DNA of 64,000 nt from Georhizobium profundi (GTDB lineage: Bacteria; Pseudomonadota; Alphaproteobacteria; Rhizobiales; Rhizobiaceae), in NCBI RefSeq assembly GCF_003952725.1, contig NZ_CP032509.1, positions 1,202,001 through 1,266,000 of the forward strand, read 5' to 3'. Both the position numbers and the translations under genes were made by a program. The number at the start of each line of letters is the position of its first letter. The first letter of the stretch is position 1. Of this stretch, positions 1-8,610 are shown in pieces. Below the pieces are notes generated by a model. It was given only the letters and a program-made list of their open reading frames with translations. It made no database searches and had not been told where the DNA came from.

Positions 1-232
1 AGTGATCGGCGACTATGTCGGAGGGTCCAACCACGTGCTGCCGACGGCCCGTTCGGCGCGGTTCTCGTCCGGCCTCTCGGTGCTCGACTACGTCAAGCGC
101 ACGTCGGTGCTGGAGCTCGGGCCGGATCAACTGGGCGCGCTCGGGCCGGCGGCCATCGCGCTGGCGGAAGCTGAAGGTCTCGACGCCCATGCGCGTTCCG
201 TTTCCATCCGCATGAACATGCCGGGTTCGTGA
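1..232 (+). CDS. hisD: Histidinol dehydrogenase, C-terminal end (partial)
   Basis: The gene enters from the left edge, so only the last 76 or so codons are visible. HisD oxidises L-histidinol to L-histidine with NAD in the cytosol, the last step of histidine biosynthesis. The visible part holds the family's conserved C-terminal segment: [13 protein letters not shown], then AR, then [11 protein letters not shown], which contains the zinc-site/substrate-loop region of the family. The GTG at base 2 is an internal codon and not a start. The stop TGA at 230-232 overlaps the start of the next gene, so translation is probably coupled. The hisD-UPF0262-phosphatase-infA order is common in rhizobia. 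Confidence 0.93.
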   Translation, partial: VIGDYVGGSNHVLPTARSARFSSGLSVLDYVKRTSVLELGPDQLGALGPAAIALAEAEGLDAHARSVSIRMNMPGS

Positions 233-708
233 TGGGGACAACGGGCGTCTTCCGGCTCAGCGACGTCGAACTCGACGAATCGATCGGCCGATCGACGCCC
301 GATGTCGAGCATGAGCGGGCAGTCGCCATCTTCGACCTCGTGGAAGAAAACAGCTTCGAGCCGGTGGGGCACCCGGGCGGACCGTACAAGCTAAAGCTCT
401 CGCTGGTCGACATGCGCCTCGTCTTCGCCGTCACGACGGAAAGCGGCGATCCGGTCGTGACGCACATCCTGTCGCTGACACCGTTCCGGCGGATCGTGAA
501 GGACTATTTCATGATCTGCGAAAGCTATTACGATGCAATCCGGTCGTCCTCGCCGGGCCAGATCGAGGCGATCGACATGGGGCGCCGCGGCATCCACAAT
601 GACGGTTCGCAAACGCTGATGGACCGGCTCGAAGGCAAGATCAAAGTCGATTTTGCCACCGCGCGCCGCTTGTTCACCCTGATCTGCGTTCTGCACTGGC
701 GCGGTTGA
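232..708 (+). CDS. UPF0262 family protein
   Basis: A protein of about 158 residues matching the alphaproteobacterial UPF0262 family in length and sequence (for example the stretches [34 protein letters not shown] and [12 protein letters not shown]). The function is unknown; no signal peptide or membrane segment is visible, so it is probably cytosolic. The ATG at 232 shares one base with the hisD stop; a GTG at 229 is the alternative start. The gene sits between hisD and a phosphatase-like gene with overlapping ends, so the three are likely co-transcribed. Confidence 0.85.
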   Translation: MGTTGVFRLSDVELDESIGRSTPDVEHERAVAIFDLVEENSFEPVGHPGGPYKLKLSLVDMRLVFAVTTESGDPVVTHILSLTPFRRIVKDYFMICESYYDAIRSSSPGQIEAIDMGRRGIHNDGSQTLMDRLEGKIKVDFATARRLFTLICVLHWRG

Positions 709-1175
709 TGCCACCCGCCGATACCGACACGCCCGCCGAAGAGAGGCGCGATCCGGGTTCGGTTCTCTTCGTTTGCGGCATGAATTCGATCCGCTCGCCG
801 ATGGCCGAGGCAATGGCGCGTGACATTCTCGGGCCCGGCACCTATATCGCTTCGGCGGGCGTCAGGCCGGGAACGCGCGATCCGTTCGTCGATGCCGTTT
901 TGAACGAGATCGGGCTGGATCTCGGCAAACGGCAACCGCAACTGCTCGACGATCTCGAGGATGGCTTTTTCGACGTCATCGTCACGCTCGCTCCGGAGGC
1001 GCATCACCGGGCGCTGGAGCTGACGCGGACAAATGCGGTCGACGTGATCTACTGGCCGATGCCGGATCCGACGGTCGCGACTGGGACGCGCGAGCAGATC
1101 CTGGAGAGTTATCGCGATGTGCGCGACCGGATCAGGACTGCGATTATGGCGCGGTTCAGGTCCAGACGCGACTGA
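708..1175 (+). CDS. Low-molecular-weight phosphatase family protein
   Basis: The sequence VLFVCGMNSIRSPMAEAMA contains the CX5R(S) phosphate-binding loop of the low-molecular-weight protein tyrosine phosphatase/arsenate reductase fold (C23 to R29 from the ATG at 708). A later MPDP supplies the usual general-acid Asp-Pro. This fold removes phosphate from phosphotyrosine or reduces arsenate; which one applies cannot be told here, and the position after hisD-UPF0262 argues for a housekeeping role over arsenic resistance. The ATG at 708 overlaps the upstream TGA by one base; a TTG at 705 is less likely. About 155 residues, a normal family length. Confidence 0.82.
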   Translation: MPPADTDTPAEERRDPGSVLFVCGMNSIRSPMAEAMARDILGPGTYIASAGVRPGTRDPFVDAVLNEIGLDLGKRQPQLLDDLEDGFFDVIVTLAPEAHHRALELTRTNAVDVIYWPMPDPTVATGTREQILESYRDVRDRIRTAIMARFRSRRD

Positions 1176-1317
1176 TCTGGCCGCGGTTGGCCCAAGTGGC
1201 ATCGCAGTCGCCGGCATGATCTCGACGGTTCACAAAGGTAACCGGATTGTGTAGTTTCCGCCCAATTTCGGCCGAGGCCTCGGCCTGGGCACTTAAAAAA
1301 AGAAAGAACCGACCTGT

Positions 1318-1536
1318 ATGGCAAAAGAAGAAGTCCTGGAGTTTCCGGGCGTCGTGACCGAACTGCTTCCGAATGCGACCTTCCGCGTGAAGCTGGAAAA
1401 CGAGCACGAGATCATCGCCCACACTGCCGGACGCATGCGCAAAAACCGCATCCGCGTGCTGGCTGGTGACAAGGTGCTTGTCGAAATGACGCCCTATGAC
1501 CTGACCAAGGGCCGCATCACCTATCGCTTCAAATAG
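1318..1536 (+). CDS. infA: Translation initiation factor IF-1
   Basis: 72 residues, the full length of IF-1. It is an S1/OB-fold protein that binds the A site of the 30S subunit during initiation. Hallmark sequences are visible: [45 protein letters not shown] and [16 protein letters not shown]. It stands 142 bases after the phosphatase gene, so it may have its own promoter, although no clear one was picked out. maf follows after 53 bases. Confidence 0.98.
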   Translation: MAKEEVLEFPGVVTELLPNATFRVKLENEHEIIAHTAGRMRKNRIRVLAGDKVLVEMTPYDLTKGRITYRFK

Positions 1537-1589
1537 CCTTCCAGACGGCCCCAGGCGGCCGGCGGAACGGCTGCGGCTCGGGCTCACCC

Positions 1590-2213
1590 ATGGCGTTGTC
1601 CAAGAAACTCATTCTTGCATCCGGTTCGCCTCGGCGGGTCGAACTGCTTGCGCAGGCCGGCATCGAGCCTGACAAGCTGATGCCGATGGAAATCGACGAG
1701 ACGCCGGCAAAGTCGGAGCACCCTCGCTCGCTTGCCCGGCGCCTGTCGAAGGAGAAGGCGGAGGCTGCGCGCGCCGCGATCGTGTCGGATCCAGCGCTCA
1801 AGGGCCATTTCATTCTCTCGGCGGACACCGTGGTTTCTGTCGGCCGGCGCAGCATCGGCAAGCCCGAGCGGGTGGATGAGGCATCGAACGCCCTCTACCT
1901 GCTCTCCGGCCGTTCGCACCGCGTGTTTACTGGTGTGTGCGTCATCACGCCGTCCGGCAAGCTGCGGCAGACGATCGTGGAGACACGGGTGCGCTTCAAG
2001 CGGCTGTCGACGGTTGAAATCGATTCCTACCTGGCATCGGGCCAGTGGCGCGGCAAGGCGGGTGGGTACGCCATCCAGGGTTTTGCCGGTGCCTTCGTGG
2101 TCAAGCTCGTTGGCTCCTATACGAACGTCGTCGGCTTGCCGCTTTATGAGACCGTAGGTCTCCTGACGGGCGAGGGTTACGACGTGCATTTGAACTGGCT
2201 GGAAGCACGCTGA
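1590..2213 (+). CDS. maf: Maf-type nucleoside triphosphate pyrophosphatase
   Basis: 207 residues with the Maf/Ham1-like signature [18 protein letters not shown] near the N terminus (the SxRR loop at S13-R16) and the catalytic-region ILSADTVVS (D79). Maf proteins hydrolyse non-canonical or modified NTPs (for example dTTP/UTP or m7GTP) to the monophosphate and PPi, a house-cleaning activity. Substrate class (YhdE-like or YceF-like) cannot be fixed by eye. The ATG at 1590 is the first Met before the signature. It is followed after 2 bases by yacG, so the two are translationally close. Confidence 0.93.
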   Translation: MALSKKLILASGSPRRVELLAQAGIEPDKLMPMEIDETPAKSEHPRSLARRLSKEKAEAARAAIVSDPALKGHFILSADTVVSVGRRSIGKPERVDEASNALYLLSGRSHRVFTGVCVITPSGKLRQTIVETRVRFKRLSTVEIDSYLASGQWRGKAGGYAIQGFAGAFVVKLVGSYTNVVGLPLYETVGLLTGEGYDVHLNWLEAR

Positions 2214-2215
2214 GC

Positions 2216-2443
2216 ATGATTGACGGTGTCGACGGCAAAGTGACGCCCTTGCGCAAGCCGCGGCCGTGCCCGGAATGCGGTAAACCCTCCAGCCGGGCCA
2301 CGTTTCCGTTCTGCTCGACCCGCTGCAAGGAAATCGACCTCAATCGATGGCTGACGGGAGCCTATGTCATTCCGGTGCACGAAGACGATCCGGAAGAGGG
2401 CGATGGCAGCCTGCCGGACGACGATCAAACAGGCCGCGAATAG
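2216..2443 (+). CDS. yacG: DNA gyrase inhibitor YacG (zinc protein)
   Basis: 75 residues. A treble-clef zinc site is visible as CPEC (C18, C21) and FCSTRC (C33, C37), followed by the family motif KEIDLNRWL. YacG proteins bind GyrB and inhibit gyrase in E. coli; the acidic C-terminal tail here is typical. The start ATG lies 2 bases after the maf stop, and the maf-yacG pair is a recurrent alphaproteobacterial arrangement. Confidence 0.93.
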   Translation: MIDGVDGKVTPLRKPRPCPECGKPSSRATFPFCSTRCKEIDLNRWLTGAYVIPVHEDDPEEGDGSLPDDDQTGRE

Positions 2444-2563
2444 ACTGACAAATTTCGGTGCCGGGTGCTGGACACCGCAATTTCGGGTGGCTATAACCCG
2501 CCCACTTCGAAGGGCCAGCCAACGGCCTTTCCCACCGCAGAAATGTCGGCGGATCAAGAAGAT

Positions 2564-2639
2564 GCCCAGGTAGCTCAGTTGGTAGAGCATGCGACTGAAA
2601 ATCGCAGTGTCGGCGGTTCGACTCCGTCCCTGGGCACCA
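2564..2639 (+). tRNA. tRNA-Phe (anticodon GAA)
   Basis: A 76-base cloverleaf with CCA encoded. The acceptor stem pairs GCCCAGG with CCTGGGC. The D arm is AGCTCAGTTGGTAGAGC. The anticodon arm is TGCGA-CTGAAAA-TCGCA with GAA at 2597-2599. The T arm contains GGTTCGACTCC. It lies downstream of maf-yacG. No integrase or duplicated tRNA end was seen next to it, so there is no sign of an integrated element. Confidence 0.97.
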
Positions 2640-2713
2640 TTTCCCTGAAGCGCATCTCTTCCGTTGCAACCGACCAGAATTGACCGGCCGGCTGCCCGCA
2701 ATTCGCCCAAGCG

Positions 2714-3829
2714 CTATTCGGCCGCTTCCGGTCTGCTCAGCACGCCGCGCCGGACCTGGTCTTCCTCGATCGATTCGAACAGCGCGCGGAAATTGCCTTC
2801 ACCAAAGCCATCGTCGCCCTTGCGTTGGATGAACTCGAAGAAGATCGGGCCGATCACGGTCTTGGAGAAGATCTGCAGCAGCACGCGGGTCTCGCCGCCA
2901 CCGACGACGCCTTCGCCGTCGATCAGGATGCCACGCTTCTTCAGGTGTTCCAGCGGCTCCTGGTGGCCTTCGACGCGATTGAGGGACATCTCGTAATAGA
3001 CGTCCGGTGGACCGGGCATAAACTTCATGCCGGCATCAGCGATGCTGTCGGTGGCGCTGTAGATGTCATTCGTCGCGATCGCGATATGCTGGATGCCTTC
3101 GCCGCGATATTCGCGCAGATATTCTTCGATCTGGCTGTGCTCGTCGGCGCTTTCGTTGATGGGAATGCGGATCTTGCCATCGGGCGAGGTGAGGGCGCGC
3201 GACGTGAGGCCCGTCTGCTTGCCCTTGATATCGAAGAACCGGATCTCGCGGAAATTGAAGGTCTCGGCATAGAACCGGTACCAGGTGTCCATGTTGCCGC
3301 GCACGACATTGTGCGTCAGGTGGTCGAGATAGAAGAAGCCGAAGCCCTGCGGCTTAGGATCGGTCTCACCCAGCCACTCATAGTCTGCCGAATAGCAACT
3401 GCCATTCTCGCCATACTGATCGATGAAATAGAGGAGCGATCCGCCGATACCGACGACCGCGGGCGCATCGATGGACTTTCCGTCGCCGTTGTAGGGCTCG
3501 GCGCCCAGGCTGACGGCGCGGTCAAACGCGTGCTTCGCGTCGACGACGCGCCAGGCCATGGCCGGGGCGCACGGGCCGTGTTCGGCGCAAAATCGCGCGG
3601 CATGGGAGCGGGGCTCGGCGTTCAGCAGGTAATTGATATCGCCCTGGCGGTAGAGGGTGATCGCCTTGCTGCGGTGTCTGGCGACCGGGGTGAAGCCCAT
3701 CTGGCGGAACAGACCATCGAGAACCTCCGGTTCGGGATGGGCGAACTCGACGAATTCGAACCCATCCGTGCCGGCCGGGTTGGCTTCAGAGATCGTGGCC
3801 TTCGGTGCGTCGTGTGGAAAGGGTCCCAT
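2714..3829 (-). CDS. hppD: 4-hydroxyphenylpyruvate dioxygenase
   Basis: 371 residues, a normal HPPD length. The enzyme converts 4-hydroxyphenylpyruvate, O2 to homogentisate and CO2 in tyrosine breakdown, using one non-haem Fe(II). Two vicinal-oxygen-chelate domains are present, and the facial triad is visible: H170 in LDHLTHNV, H248 in GIQHIA and E332 in FFEFIQRKG. The start ATG at 3827-3829 is preceded by a GGAGG-like site. A divergent Lrp/AsnC gene shares the 119-base upstream region, so that regulator probably controls this gene. No homogentisate dioxygenase is in the window. Confidence 0.96.
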   Translation of the reverse strand: MGPFPHDAPKATISEANPAGTDGFEFVEFAHPEPEVLDGLFRQMGFTPVARHRSKAITLYRQGDINYLLNAEPRSHAARFCAEHGPCAPAMAWRVVDAKHAFDRAVSLGAEPYNGDGKSIDAPAVVGIGGSLLYFIDQYGENGSCYSADYEWLGETDPKPQGFGFFYLDHLTHNVVRGNMDTWYRFYAETFNFREIRFFDIKGKQTGLTSRALTSPDGKIRIPINESADEHSQIEEYLREYRGEGIQHIAIATNDIYSATDSIADAGMKFMPGPPDVYYEMSLNRVEGHQEPLEHLKKRGILIDGEGVVGGGETRVLLQIFSKTVIGPIFFEFIQRKGDDGFGEGNFRALFESIEEDQVRRGVLSRPEAAE

Positions 3830-3877
3830 GCGTATCCTCCTCGCTGCAGAACGGTCATCATTCTACTGCCGGAGGCA

Positions 3878-3924
3878 TGCAAGCGGCTTGCAATCTCATG
3901 CGTGCATGACGACGATGATGCATC
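3878..3924. promoter_or_regulatory. Three palindromes in the hppD/lrp divergent promoter region
   Basis: Three short palindromes follow one another: TGCAAGC-G-GCTTGCA at 3878-3892, TCATGC-GT-GCATGA at 3896-3909 and GATGCATC at 3917-3924. Their centres lie about 18 bases apart and each has a TGC..GCA core. Lrp/AsnC proteins bind arrays of 15-base imperfect palindromes as octamers, so this is a likely operator for the neighbouring regulator. That assignment is inferred. Confidence 0.55.
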
Positions 3925-3948
3925 GAAATCGATAAGAAGCGAGCCTCG

Positions 3949-4431
3949 ATGCAAGAAATTCGTATCGACCGCGTCGATGCTGCAATACTCAATGCGCTGC
4001 AGCGGGACGCAACGCTGACCAATGCCGACCTCGCGGCCGAGGTCCATTTGTCGCCGTCGCAATGCTCGCGAAGGCGGGCGGCACTTGAAGCCGGCGGACT
4101 GATCAAGGGCTACGGCGCGCTTGTGGACGCGGATGCGCTCGGCTTCGGCATGCGCGCAATCACCCGCGTCAACCTCCGTTCGCACGGCCAGGAGCAGGAG
4201 GCTGCCTTTGCCGCGTTTCTCGCACGTCATGAGGAGGTGCGGGCAGCCCACTCGGTGTCCGGCGATGCGGATTATGTGCTCGACATCCGCGTTCCCGATC
4301 TCGCCGCGTTCGCGCGCTTCGTCCACGAAAAGCTCCTGCCGCAGCCACAGGTGACGCAGGTACGGTCGGAGATCGTGTTGAAGACGCTGAAAGACGAGGT
4401 CGGCGTGAAGGCGGTTCCGACCGGCTCATGA
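3949..4431 (+). CDS. Lrp/AsnC family transcriptional regulator
   Basis: 160 residues. The N-terminal winged helix-turn-helix (about residues 5-65) reads LNALQRDATLTNADLAAEVHLSPSQCSRRRAALEAGGLI, typical of Lrp/AsnC. The C-terminal part is a RAM/ligand-binding domain containing HSVSGDADYVLDIRVPDL. Such proteins form octamers that sense amino acids. Divergent placement from hppD suggests control of tyrosine/phenylalanine degradation, with an aromatic amino or keto acid as a possible ligand; this is inferred from position. Confidence 0.92.
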   Translation: MQEIRIDRVDAAILNALQRDATLTNADLAAEVHLSPSQCSRRRAALEAGGLIKGYGALVDADALGFGMRAITRVNLRSHGQEQEAAFAAFLARHEEVRAAHSVSGDADYVLDIRVPDLAAFARFVHEKLLPQPQVTQVRSEIVLKTLKDEVGVKAVPTGS

Positions 4432-4459
4432 CAAACCGGCTGGCCCCTTTGTTATGGCT

Positions 4460-4681
4460 TTATCCGACGAGGCCGAGACGCATGGCCTTGATGACGGCGT
4501 GTAGGCGGCTCGAGACACCCATCTGCATGGCAGCCTGATCCAGCGTCTGCTCGATTTCGCCGACCGAGCGGCCTAGCTGGGCGGCGATCAATGTGGTGTC
4601 GCGGCCGTCCGCGAGCAGGCGCAGGCAATCCATCTCGTGCTGGCTGAGCGCGCTGGCGCCCAACTCGTTCATCTTGTTCAT
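4460..4681 (-). CDS. HTH-only LuxR-type regulator
   Basis: 73 residues made almost wholly of a LuxR/GerE-type helix-turn-helix: LSQHEMDCLRLLADGRDTTLIAAQLGRSVGEIEQTLDQAAMQMGVSSRLHAVIKAMRLGLVG. It has no sensory or receiver domain. It resembles the C-terminal domain of VisR in this window (LNERELECLQLAGDG, then IAKAIRLGYLA). It could act as a stand-alone DNA-binding protein or as a competitor of full-length LuxR proteins. The gene ends 28 bases from the convergent Lrp gene. The start is the ATG at 4679-4681; a second Met three codons later is possible. Confidence 0.75.
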   Translation of the reverse strand: MNKMNELGASALSQHEMDCLRLLADGRDTTLIAAQLGRSVGEIEQTLDQAAMQMGVSSRLHAVIKAMRLGLVG

Positions 4682-4852
4682 GGTCGTCTTTCGAACTCTA
4701 CAATGAGAGTCTGAGGGCTGCCGACATCCATGCGGGCGGCAAAGCGCTTCGCGGCGGTCAGGGCGACCGGCGGCGATAAAAGCCTAATATACGAATTTAC
4801 CTTGGCGGGTTTGACCCGCGACGCCAATCCGGATGCTGCAATGCACAAAATT

Positions 4853-5899
4853 TCAGTGACGAGAGGAGCTCCGCAATTCCCGACGGAGTTCGCTCGGCGA
4901 TCGGCCGAACCAACGCCGCGTCGACCTGGTGAAGGCGCTTGGCTGGGAAAAGCCGAGTTCGTAGCCGATGTCGGAGATGCTGCGCTCGCTGTCACGCAGA
5001 AGACGGCGCGCCCATTCGCAGCGCGTCTGGTCGATGAGGTCGTTGTGAGATGTCCCCGCTTCAGCCAAGCGGCGCTGAAGCGTTCGCTCGCTCATGCCCA
5101 TGTGGCGGGCCACATGCTCGAGCGTCGGTTCGCCAGCGGATAGGTTCTGCAGCAGAAAGAGCCGGATGCGCGTCTGGAGGTCGTCGTTTTCGACCTTCAA
5201 TTCCGCCTGCTTGTTGCATTGTTCTTCCATGAGGCGATGGAGCCGCGCGTCGGCCTTCGGGTTCGGCGTCGCCATCAGGCTGGCCGGAAATTCGATGGCA
5301 TTCATCGGCTCGCCGAAGCGCAGATTGGTTGCCAGCTTACGGCGATAGAGGCCAAGCGCGGCGGGCGGCGGCCTTTGCAGGAGGAAGCGCGCCGCGCGCA
5401 GGTTCAGCCCGAGCAGACCGCGGTAACGTGCCGCAAAGAGCGCAGCAAAATAATCGGTGAACTGATCGTGGCGCACGATGAGCGCGGGCAGCGACCACTC
5501 GAGCCGCGCGATCTCCCCTTTGACGACGATCGCGCAGTGCTGCGTTTCCATCAGCAGGCGATGATGACGCACGGCAAAGGAGAGCGACTCGGCGAGCGTC
5601 GGCGCACTCAACATACCGTAGCCATAGATGCCCGTGCTTCCGGGCTCTAGATGATCGGCCGCTTTCAGTCCAAAGGCGGGATCGCCGGAAATGATCGCGA
5701 GCGATTCGAACAGCCGACACAGTCGGTCCAGGCTGATGCGCGTCGAAAAATCGTTGAAGCTCGATGTGCTGAGCCCCATCGACCGCGCAATGCTGTCAAT
5801 GTCAATGTCGATGTCACGATCGCGAGCCATTGCGAGCAGCGACGCGCCGAGCGACGCGGCCACTTCAAATCGGTCGGCCAGTTGAGGCGGTTTCGACAT
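4853..5899 (-). CDS. AraC family transcriptional regulator (arabinose-binding-like N domain)
   Basis: 348 residues. The N-terminal two thirds (about 35-215) match the PF12625-type ligand domain seen in OruR/ArgR-like AraC regulators, including AADHLEPGSTGIYGYGMLSAPTLAESL. The C-terminal HTH_18 domain (about 250-340) carries LEHVARHMGMSERTLQRRLAEAGTS and ISDIGYELGFSQPSAFTRSTRRWFGRSPSELR. The regulated genes and ligand are unknown; no target operon is adjacent. It is the last gene before the motility region and is transcribed away from it. Confidence 0.92.
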   Translation of the reverse strand: MSKPPQLADRFEVAASLGASLLAMARDRDIDIDIDSIARSMGLSTSSFNDFSTRISLDRLCRLFESLAIISGDPAFGLKAADHLEPGSTGIYGYGMLSAPTLAESLSFAVRHHRLLMETQHCAIVVKGEIARLEWSLPALIVRHDQFTDYFAALFAARYRGLLGLNLRAARFLLQRPPPAALGLYRRKLATNLRFGEPMNAIEFPASLMATPNPKADARLHRLMEEQCNKQAELKVENDDLQTRIRLFLLQNLSAGEPTLEHVARHMGMSERTLQRRLAEAGTSHNDLIDQTRCEWARRLLRDSERSISDIGYELGFSQPSAFTRSTRRWFGRSPSELRRELRSSSRH

Positions 5900-6305
5900 C
5901 GTTGGCGCACAAGGTTAATACTTTGGCGTCGATGGTATCGCGCCGCCCCGGCCGTGTCGAAGGGTTAAAAGGTCGTACCCGCAACATTTGTTGCTGCAAC
6001 GCAATACTGGCATTATTTATCTTGCGCGGCAATGCAAAACCCCCCTGAAAGGCGAGGGGCGGCGGGACGACCACTCAGGAACTTGCTCTCGATGGTTAAC
6101 CTTCGCGCAAGGACTTCGATCATAGTCTCGCCATCACGACGCAGTGGGTGTGGGGGCGCACAGCCATTCCCCTCAGGCATGATGCCGGTTCGTCGTACCG
6201 GACAGAGACCGGTATTTTCCCGACAGAGTTCAGGCATGTAAGTGACGTGGCGTTTCCGGTCTCGACCGGGGCGGATGCGCGCCTGCATGACCGGTTAGGA
6301 TCACC
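5900..6305. other. 406-base intergenic region upstream of the chemotaxis operon
   Basis: No convincing gene was seen here. It separates the leftward AraC gene from the rightward icpA-che operon and so carries both promoters. It holds the flagellar/chemotaxis upstream element at 6102-6125 and an inverted repeat TACCGG-N7-CCGGTA at 6196-6214 followed by TTTT, which could be a weak terminator-like hairpin or an operator in the leader. AGGA at 6297-6300 serves as ribosome binding site for the TTG start at 6306. Confidence 0.6.
6102..6125 (+). promoter_or_regulatory. Flagellar-type upstream element (che operon copy)
   Basis: TTCGCGCAAG at 6102-6111 followed by CATAG at 6121-6125. This matches the element found before seven other motility operons here, except that the TAG core is one base further away. 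It lies about 180 bases before the icpA start, farther than the other copies. Confidence 0.5.
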
Positions 6306-7868
6306 TTGAGGCAGGATCGGCTCAACGAGCATGGTTTTCGCAGCGACCGGACCGCATTCGTCGCATCGACGATCGGCCAGGGCGAGCGCGAAGCCTTGCG
6401 GCTCGTGTTGCCCATCCTCGGGACTTCTGCAAAGAGCGGCATCGTCTCCTGCCTGGACAGCGCGCAACAAAGCGGCGCGATCGACGGGAACATGCAGGGG
6501 CGCCTGAAGCGCTCACTAGCCCAGCGCTTGGATGCGATCCTCGATAATCAGGACGATCTTGCACGCGCGGAAATCGACCCCGTATTGACCGAGGCCGGCG
6601 CGCCTATCGGGCTTGTGCTCGCGGCTTACGGGCAGGCCATCGAAGCGGCCATCACCACCATCGTCGAACAGCCACGTCAGCGGCGCTGGCCATCTCTCAG
6701 CAAACCAGAAGGCGTGGATCTGACTGCGGTCTCGGCGCTGGTGAAGAGCGTTTTTGCCGACATCGAGGCGATGGTGAGCGAACGCGCTGCGCGCCTTGAA
6801 GACACATTCAAGCGCGAAGCCGAAGCGCGCCGGCTCGATACCCGCCAGCGGATCGAAACGGTGCTTCTGCCGCCTCTGCAGCACGCCGCGCGGGGAGACA
6901 CCGGCCGTCGTCTCGAGCCGGCGCGACTTCCCGACAGCCTTGCGACCGTTGCCGGCACCATCAATGCGGTGCTCGTCGAACTGGATCAGCACCGGGGCGC
7001 ACTCGCCGAGGCCACGAAGACGCTGAGGTCGAGCGGCGTGCTTGCCGAGAATGCGCAGGAGCAAGTGCTCGCCCTGACCGGCGAAGCGCGTCTTGTCGTG
7101 GAGACGGCGCGCCAGAACAGCGCGCATCTTTCTGCTGCCGTCGGCACGGCAGAGGCGCGGCTTGCTGTCGTGGGAACCTCGCTCAGTGACACGCGTGCAA
7201 AAGCAAGCGAAGGCGACAGCGCCGCCGCCCACACAATGGCAGCGATGGCCGATATCGAGCGGTCGGCAGAAGAGATCAGCCGACTAATCGGCTCGGTCGA
7301 CGACATTGCATTCCAGACGAACCTGCTTGCGTTAAACGCGGGCATCGAGGCGGCACGTGCCGGCGACGCCGGCCGCGGCTTTGCTGTGGTTGCTTCAGAA
7401 GTGCGGGCGCTGGCGGAGCGCTCGGCGGATGCGGCCAAGGACATCAAACGCATCGTCGCACAAACGAAATCGCATGTGGTCCAGGGCTCCGCGCGGGTCA
7501 GAGAGACCCGCGATATCCTCAAGGACGTGCTGCTGCGCATGTCGGCGGTCGACGTGGACGCTAAGACTGCAGGCGAGGACCTGATCGCTATCAAGTCCGA
7601 TTGCGGCCTTCTCGGTCAGGGTTTCGGGCGCATGGCAGAGACGTTCGATGCGATCGATCGCGCCGGCCAGGCGGCCAAGGCATCGATCTCTCACATCATG
7701 TCGGTCGCGCTTCACGGTGGGTCTCACGTTGAAGATCGCGTCGGTATGCCGGTCGCGCCACACGCCTATGGGCGGCGAGAAACGGCACGATCGACAGAAC
7801 CCGTCGCGAACAAGCGACATTCTCGGGACAACGATGCCTGGGGCTACCTGCGGAGCCTTGGAGCATGA
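6306..7868 (+). CDS. icpA: Cytoplasmic methyl-accepting chemotaxis protein
   Basis: 520 residues with no hydrophobic membrane segment, so a soluble receptor. The C-terminal signalling hairpin tip is very clear: [44 protein letters not shown] (about 335-380), the CheA/CheW contact site. The N-terminal 150 residues are mostly helical and of unassigned type; in rhizobia this first che-operon gene (icpA) often has a globin-coupled-sensor fold, but no haem-ligating His could be identified here. The start TTG at 6306 has AGGA five bases upstream; no in-frame ATG precedes the domain. It heads the chemotaxis operon. Confidence 0.9.
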   Translation: MRQDRLNEHGFRSDRTAFVASTIGQGEREALRLVLPILGTSAKSGIVSCLDSAQQSGAIDGNMQGRLKRSLAQRLDAILDNQDDLARAEIDPVLTEAGAPIGLVLAAYGQAIEAAITTIVEQPRQRRWPSLSKPEGVDLTAVSALVKSVFADIEAMVSERAARLEDTFKREAEARRLDTRQRIETVLLPPLQHAARGDTGRRLEPARLPDSLATVAGTINAVLVELDQHRGALAEATKTLRSSGVLAENAQEQVLALTGEARLVVETARQNSAHLSAAVGTAEARLAVVGTSLSDTRAKASEGDSAAAHTMAAMADIERSAEEISRLIGSVDDIAFQTNLLALNAGIEAARAGDAGRGFAVVASEVRALAERSADAAKDIKRIVAQTKSHVVQGSARVRETRDILKDVLLRMSAVDVDAKTAGEDLIAIKSDCGLLGQGFGRMAETFDAIDRAGQAAKASISHIMSVALHGGSHVEDRVGMPVAPHAYGRRETARSTEPVANKRHSRDNDAWGYLRSLGA

Positions 7869-7926
7869 CGACGACGGCAACGCGGGAAGGCGGCGGGACG
7901 GCCGCACTCTTCAAGGGACAGCACGC

Positions 7927-8235
7927 ATGAATGGAACGATGACGATGATGGACGATGCACAGATCGTCGAACTGCCGACGGTCCTGGACCTCAACGCGGC
8001 AGCGCCTCTGCGCGATCGCCTTCTTGCGCGCCGCGGCACGCCGTTGGCACTCGATGCCTCGCGGGTCGAGCGGATCGGCGGACAGTGCCTGCAGGTTCTC
8101 TTGGCGGCGCGAAATGCCTGGCAGCGCGACGGCGCCGGCTTTTCGATCGATCGTCCTTCCGACGGTTTCCTCAACGCACTCCGGCAGATGGGTTTTGCCG
8201 GTGATCTGACGCCCGCTACGGAGACGACACGATGA
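7927..8235 (+). CDS. cheS: STAS-domain chemotaxis protein CheS
   Basis: 102 residues with a STAS fold (ELPTVLDLNAAAPLRDRLLARRG, then LALDASRVERIGGQCLQVLLAARNAW). In Sinorhizobium meliloti the gene at this position encodes CheS, which binds CheA and speeds loss of phosphate from CheY1. The place of the phosphorylatable Ser of anti-sigma antagonists (usually DSSG) is IGGQ here, so it is not expected to be phosphorylated, in line with a CheA-binding role. The ATG at 7927 was chosen because translation upstream of it does not look like protein of this family. The stop overlaps cheY1 by 4 bases (ATGA). Confidence 0.82.
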   Translation: MNGTMTMMDDAQIVELPTVLDLNAAAPLRDRLLARRGTPLALDASRVERIGGQCLQVLLAARNAWQRDGAGFSIDRPSDGFLNALRQMGFAGDLTPATETTR

Positions 8236-8597
8236 AGAAGACGGTGCTGACGGTCGACGATTCCCGCACGATCCGCAACATGCTGCTGATGACCCTGTCC
8301 GGGGCCGGCTACGAGACCATCCAGGCAGAGGACGGCGTCGAGGGCCTCGAAGTTCTCGCCCGTTCCAATCCGGACGTGATCGTGACCGACATCAACATGC
8401 CGCGGCTCGATGGCTTCGGATTCATCGAAGGCGTGCGGCGGGACGAGCGCACCCGCGCCATTCCGATCCTCGTGCTGACGACGGAAAGCGACCAGGAAAA
8501 GAAGAACCGCGCACGCCAGGCCGGTGCCACCGGCTGGATCGTGAAGCCCTTCGACCCTGCCAAACTTATCGACGCCATCGAGCGCGTGACGGCCTGA
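8232..8597 (+). CDS. cheY1: Chemotaxis response regulator CheY1
   Basis: 121 residues, a single receiver domain. The acidic pocket is D9/D10 (TVDDS), the phosphoacceptor D53 (VIVTDINMPRLDG), the switch T83 (VLTTES) and the Lys K105 (WIVKPFDP). In S. meliloti CheY1 is a phosphate sink that drains CheA~P and does not drive the motor; the position beside cheS and cheA supports the same role here. The start overlaps the cheS stop by 4 bases. Confidence 0.94.
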   Translation: MKKTVLTVDDSRTIRNMLLMTLSGAGYETIQAEDGVEGLEVLARSNPDVIVTDINMPRLDGFGFIEGVRRDERTRAIPILVLTTESDQEKKNRARQAGATGWIVKPFDPAKLIDAIERVTA

Positions 8598-8610
8598 CGG
8601 GATCGACATC

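Noticed and set aside
2564..2639. tRNA-Phe as an integration site for a mobile element
   Set aside because: No integrase, no repeated tRNA end and no foreign-looking cargo follow it.
2825..4018. Plus-strand open frame of about 400 codons
   Set aside because: Antisense to hppD, whose iron ligands and full length are intact on the other strand.
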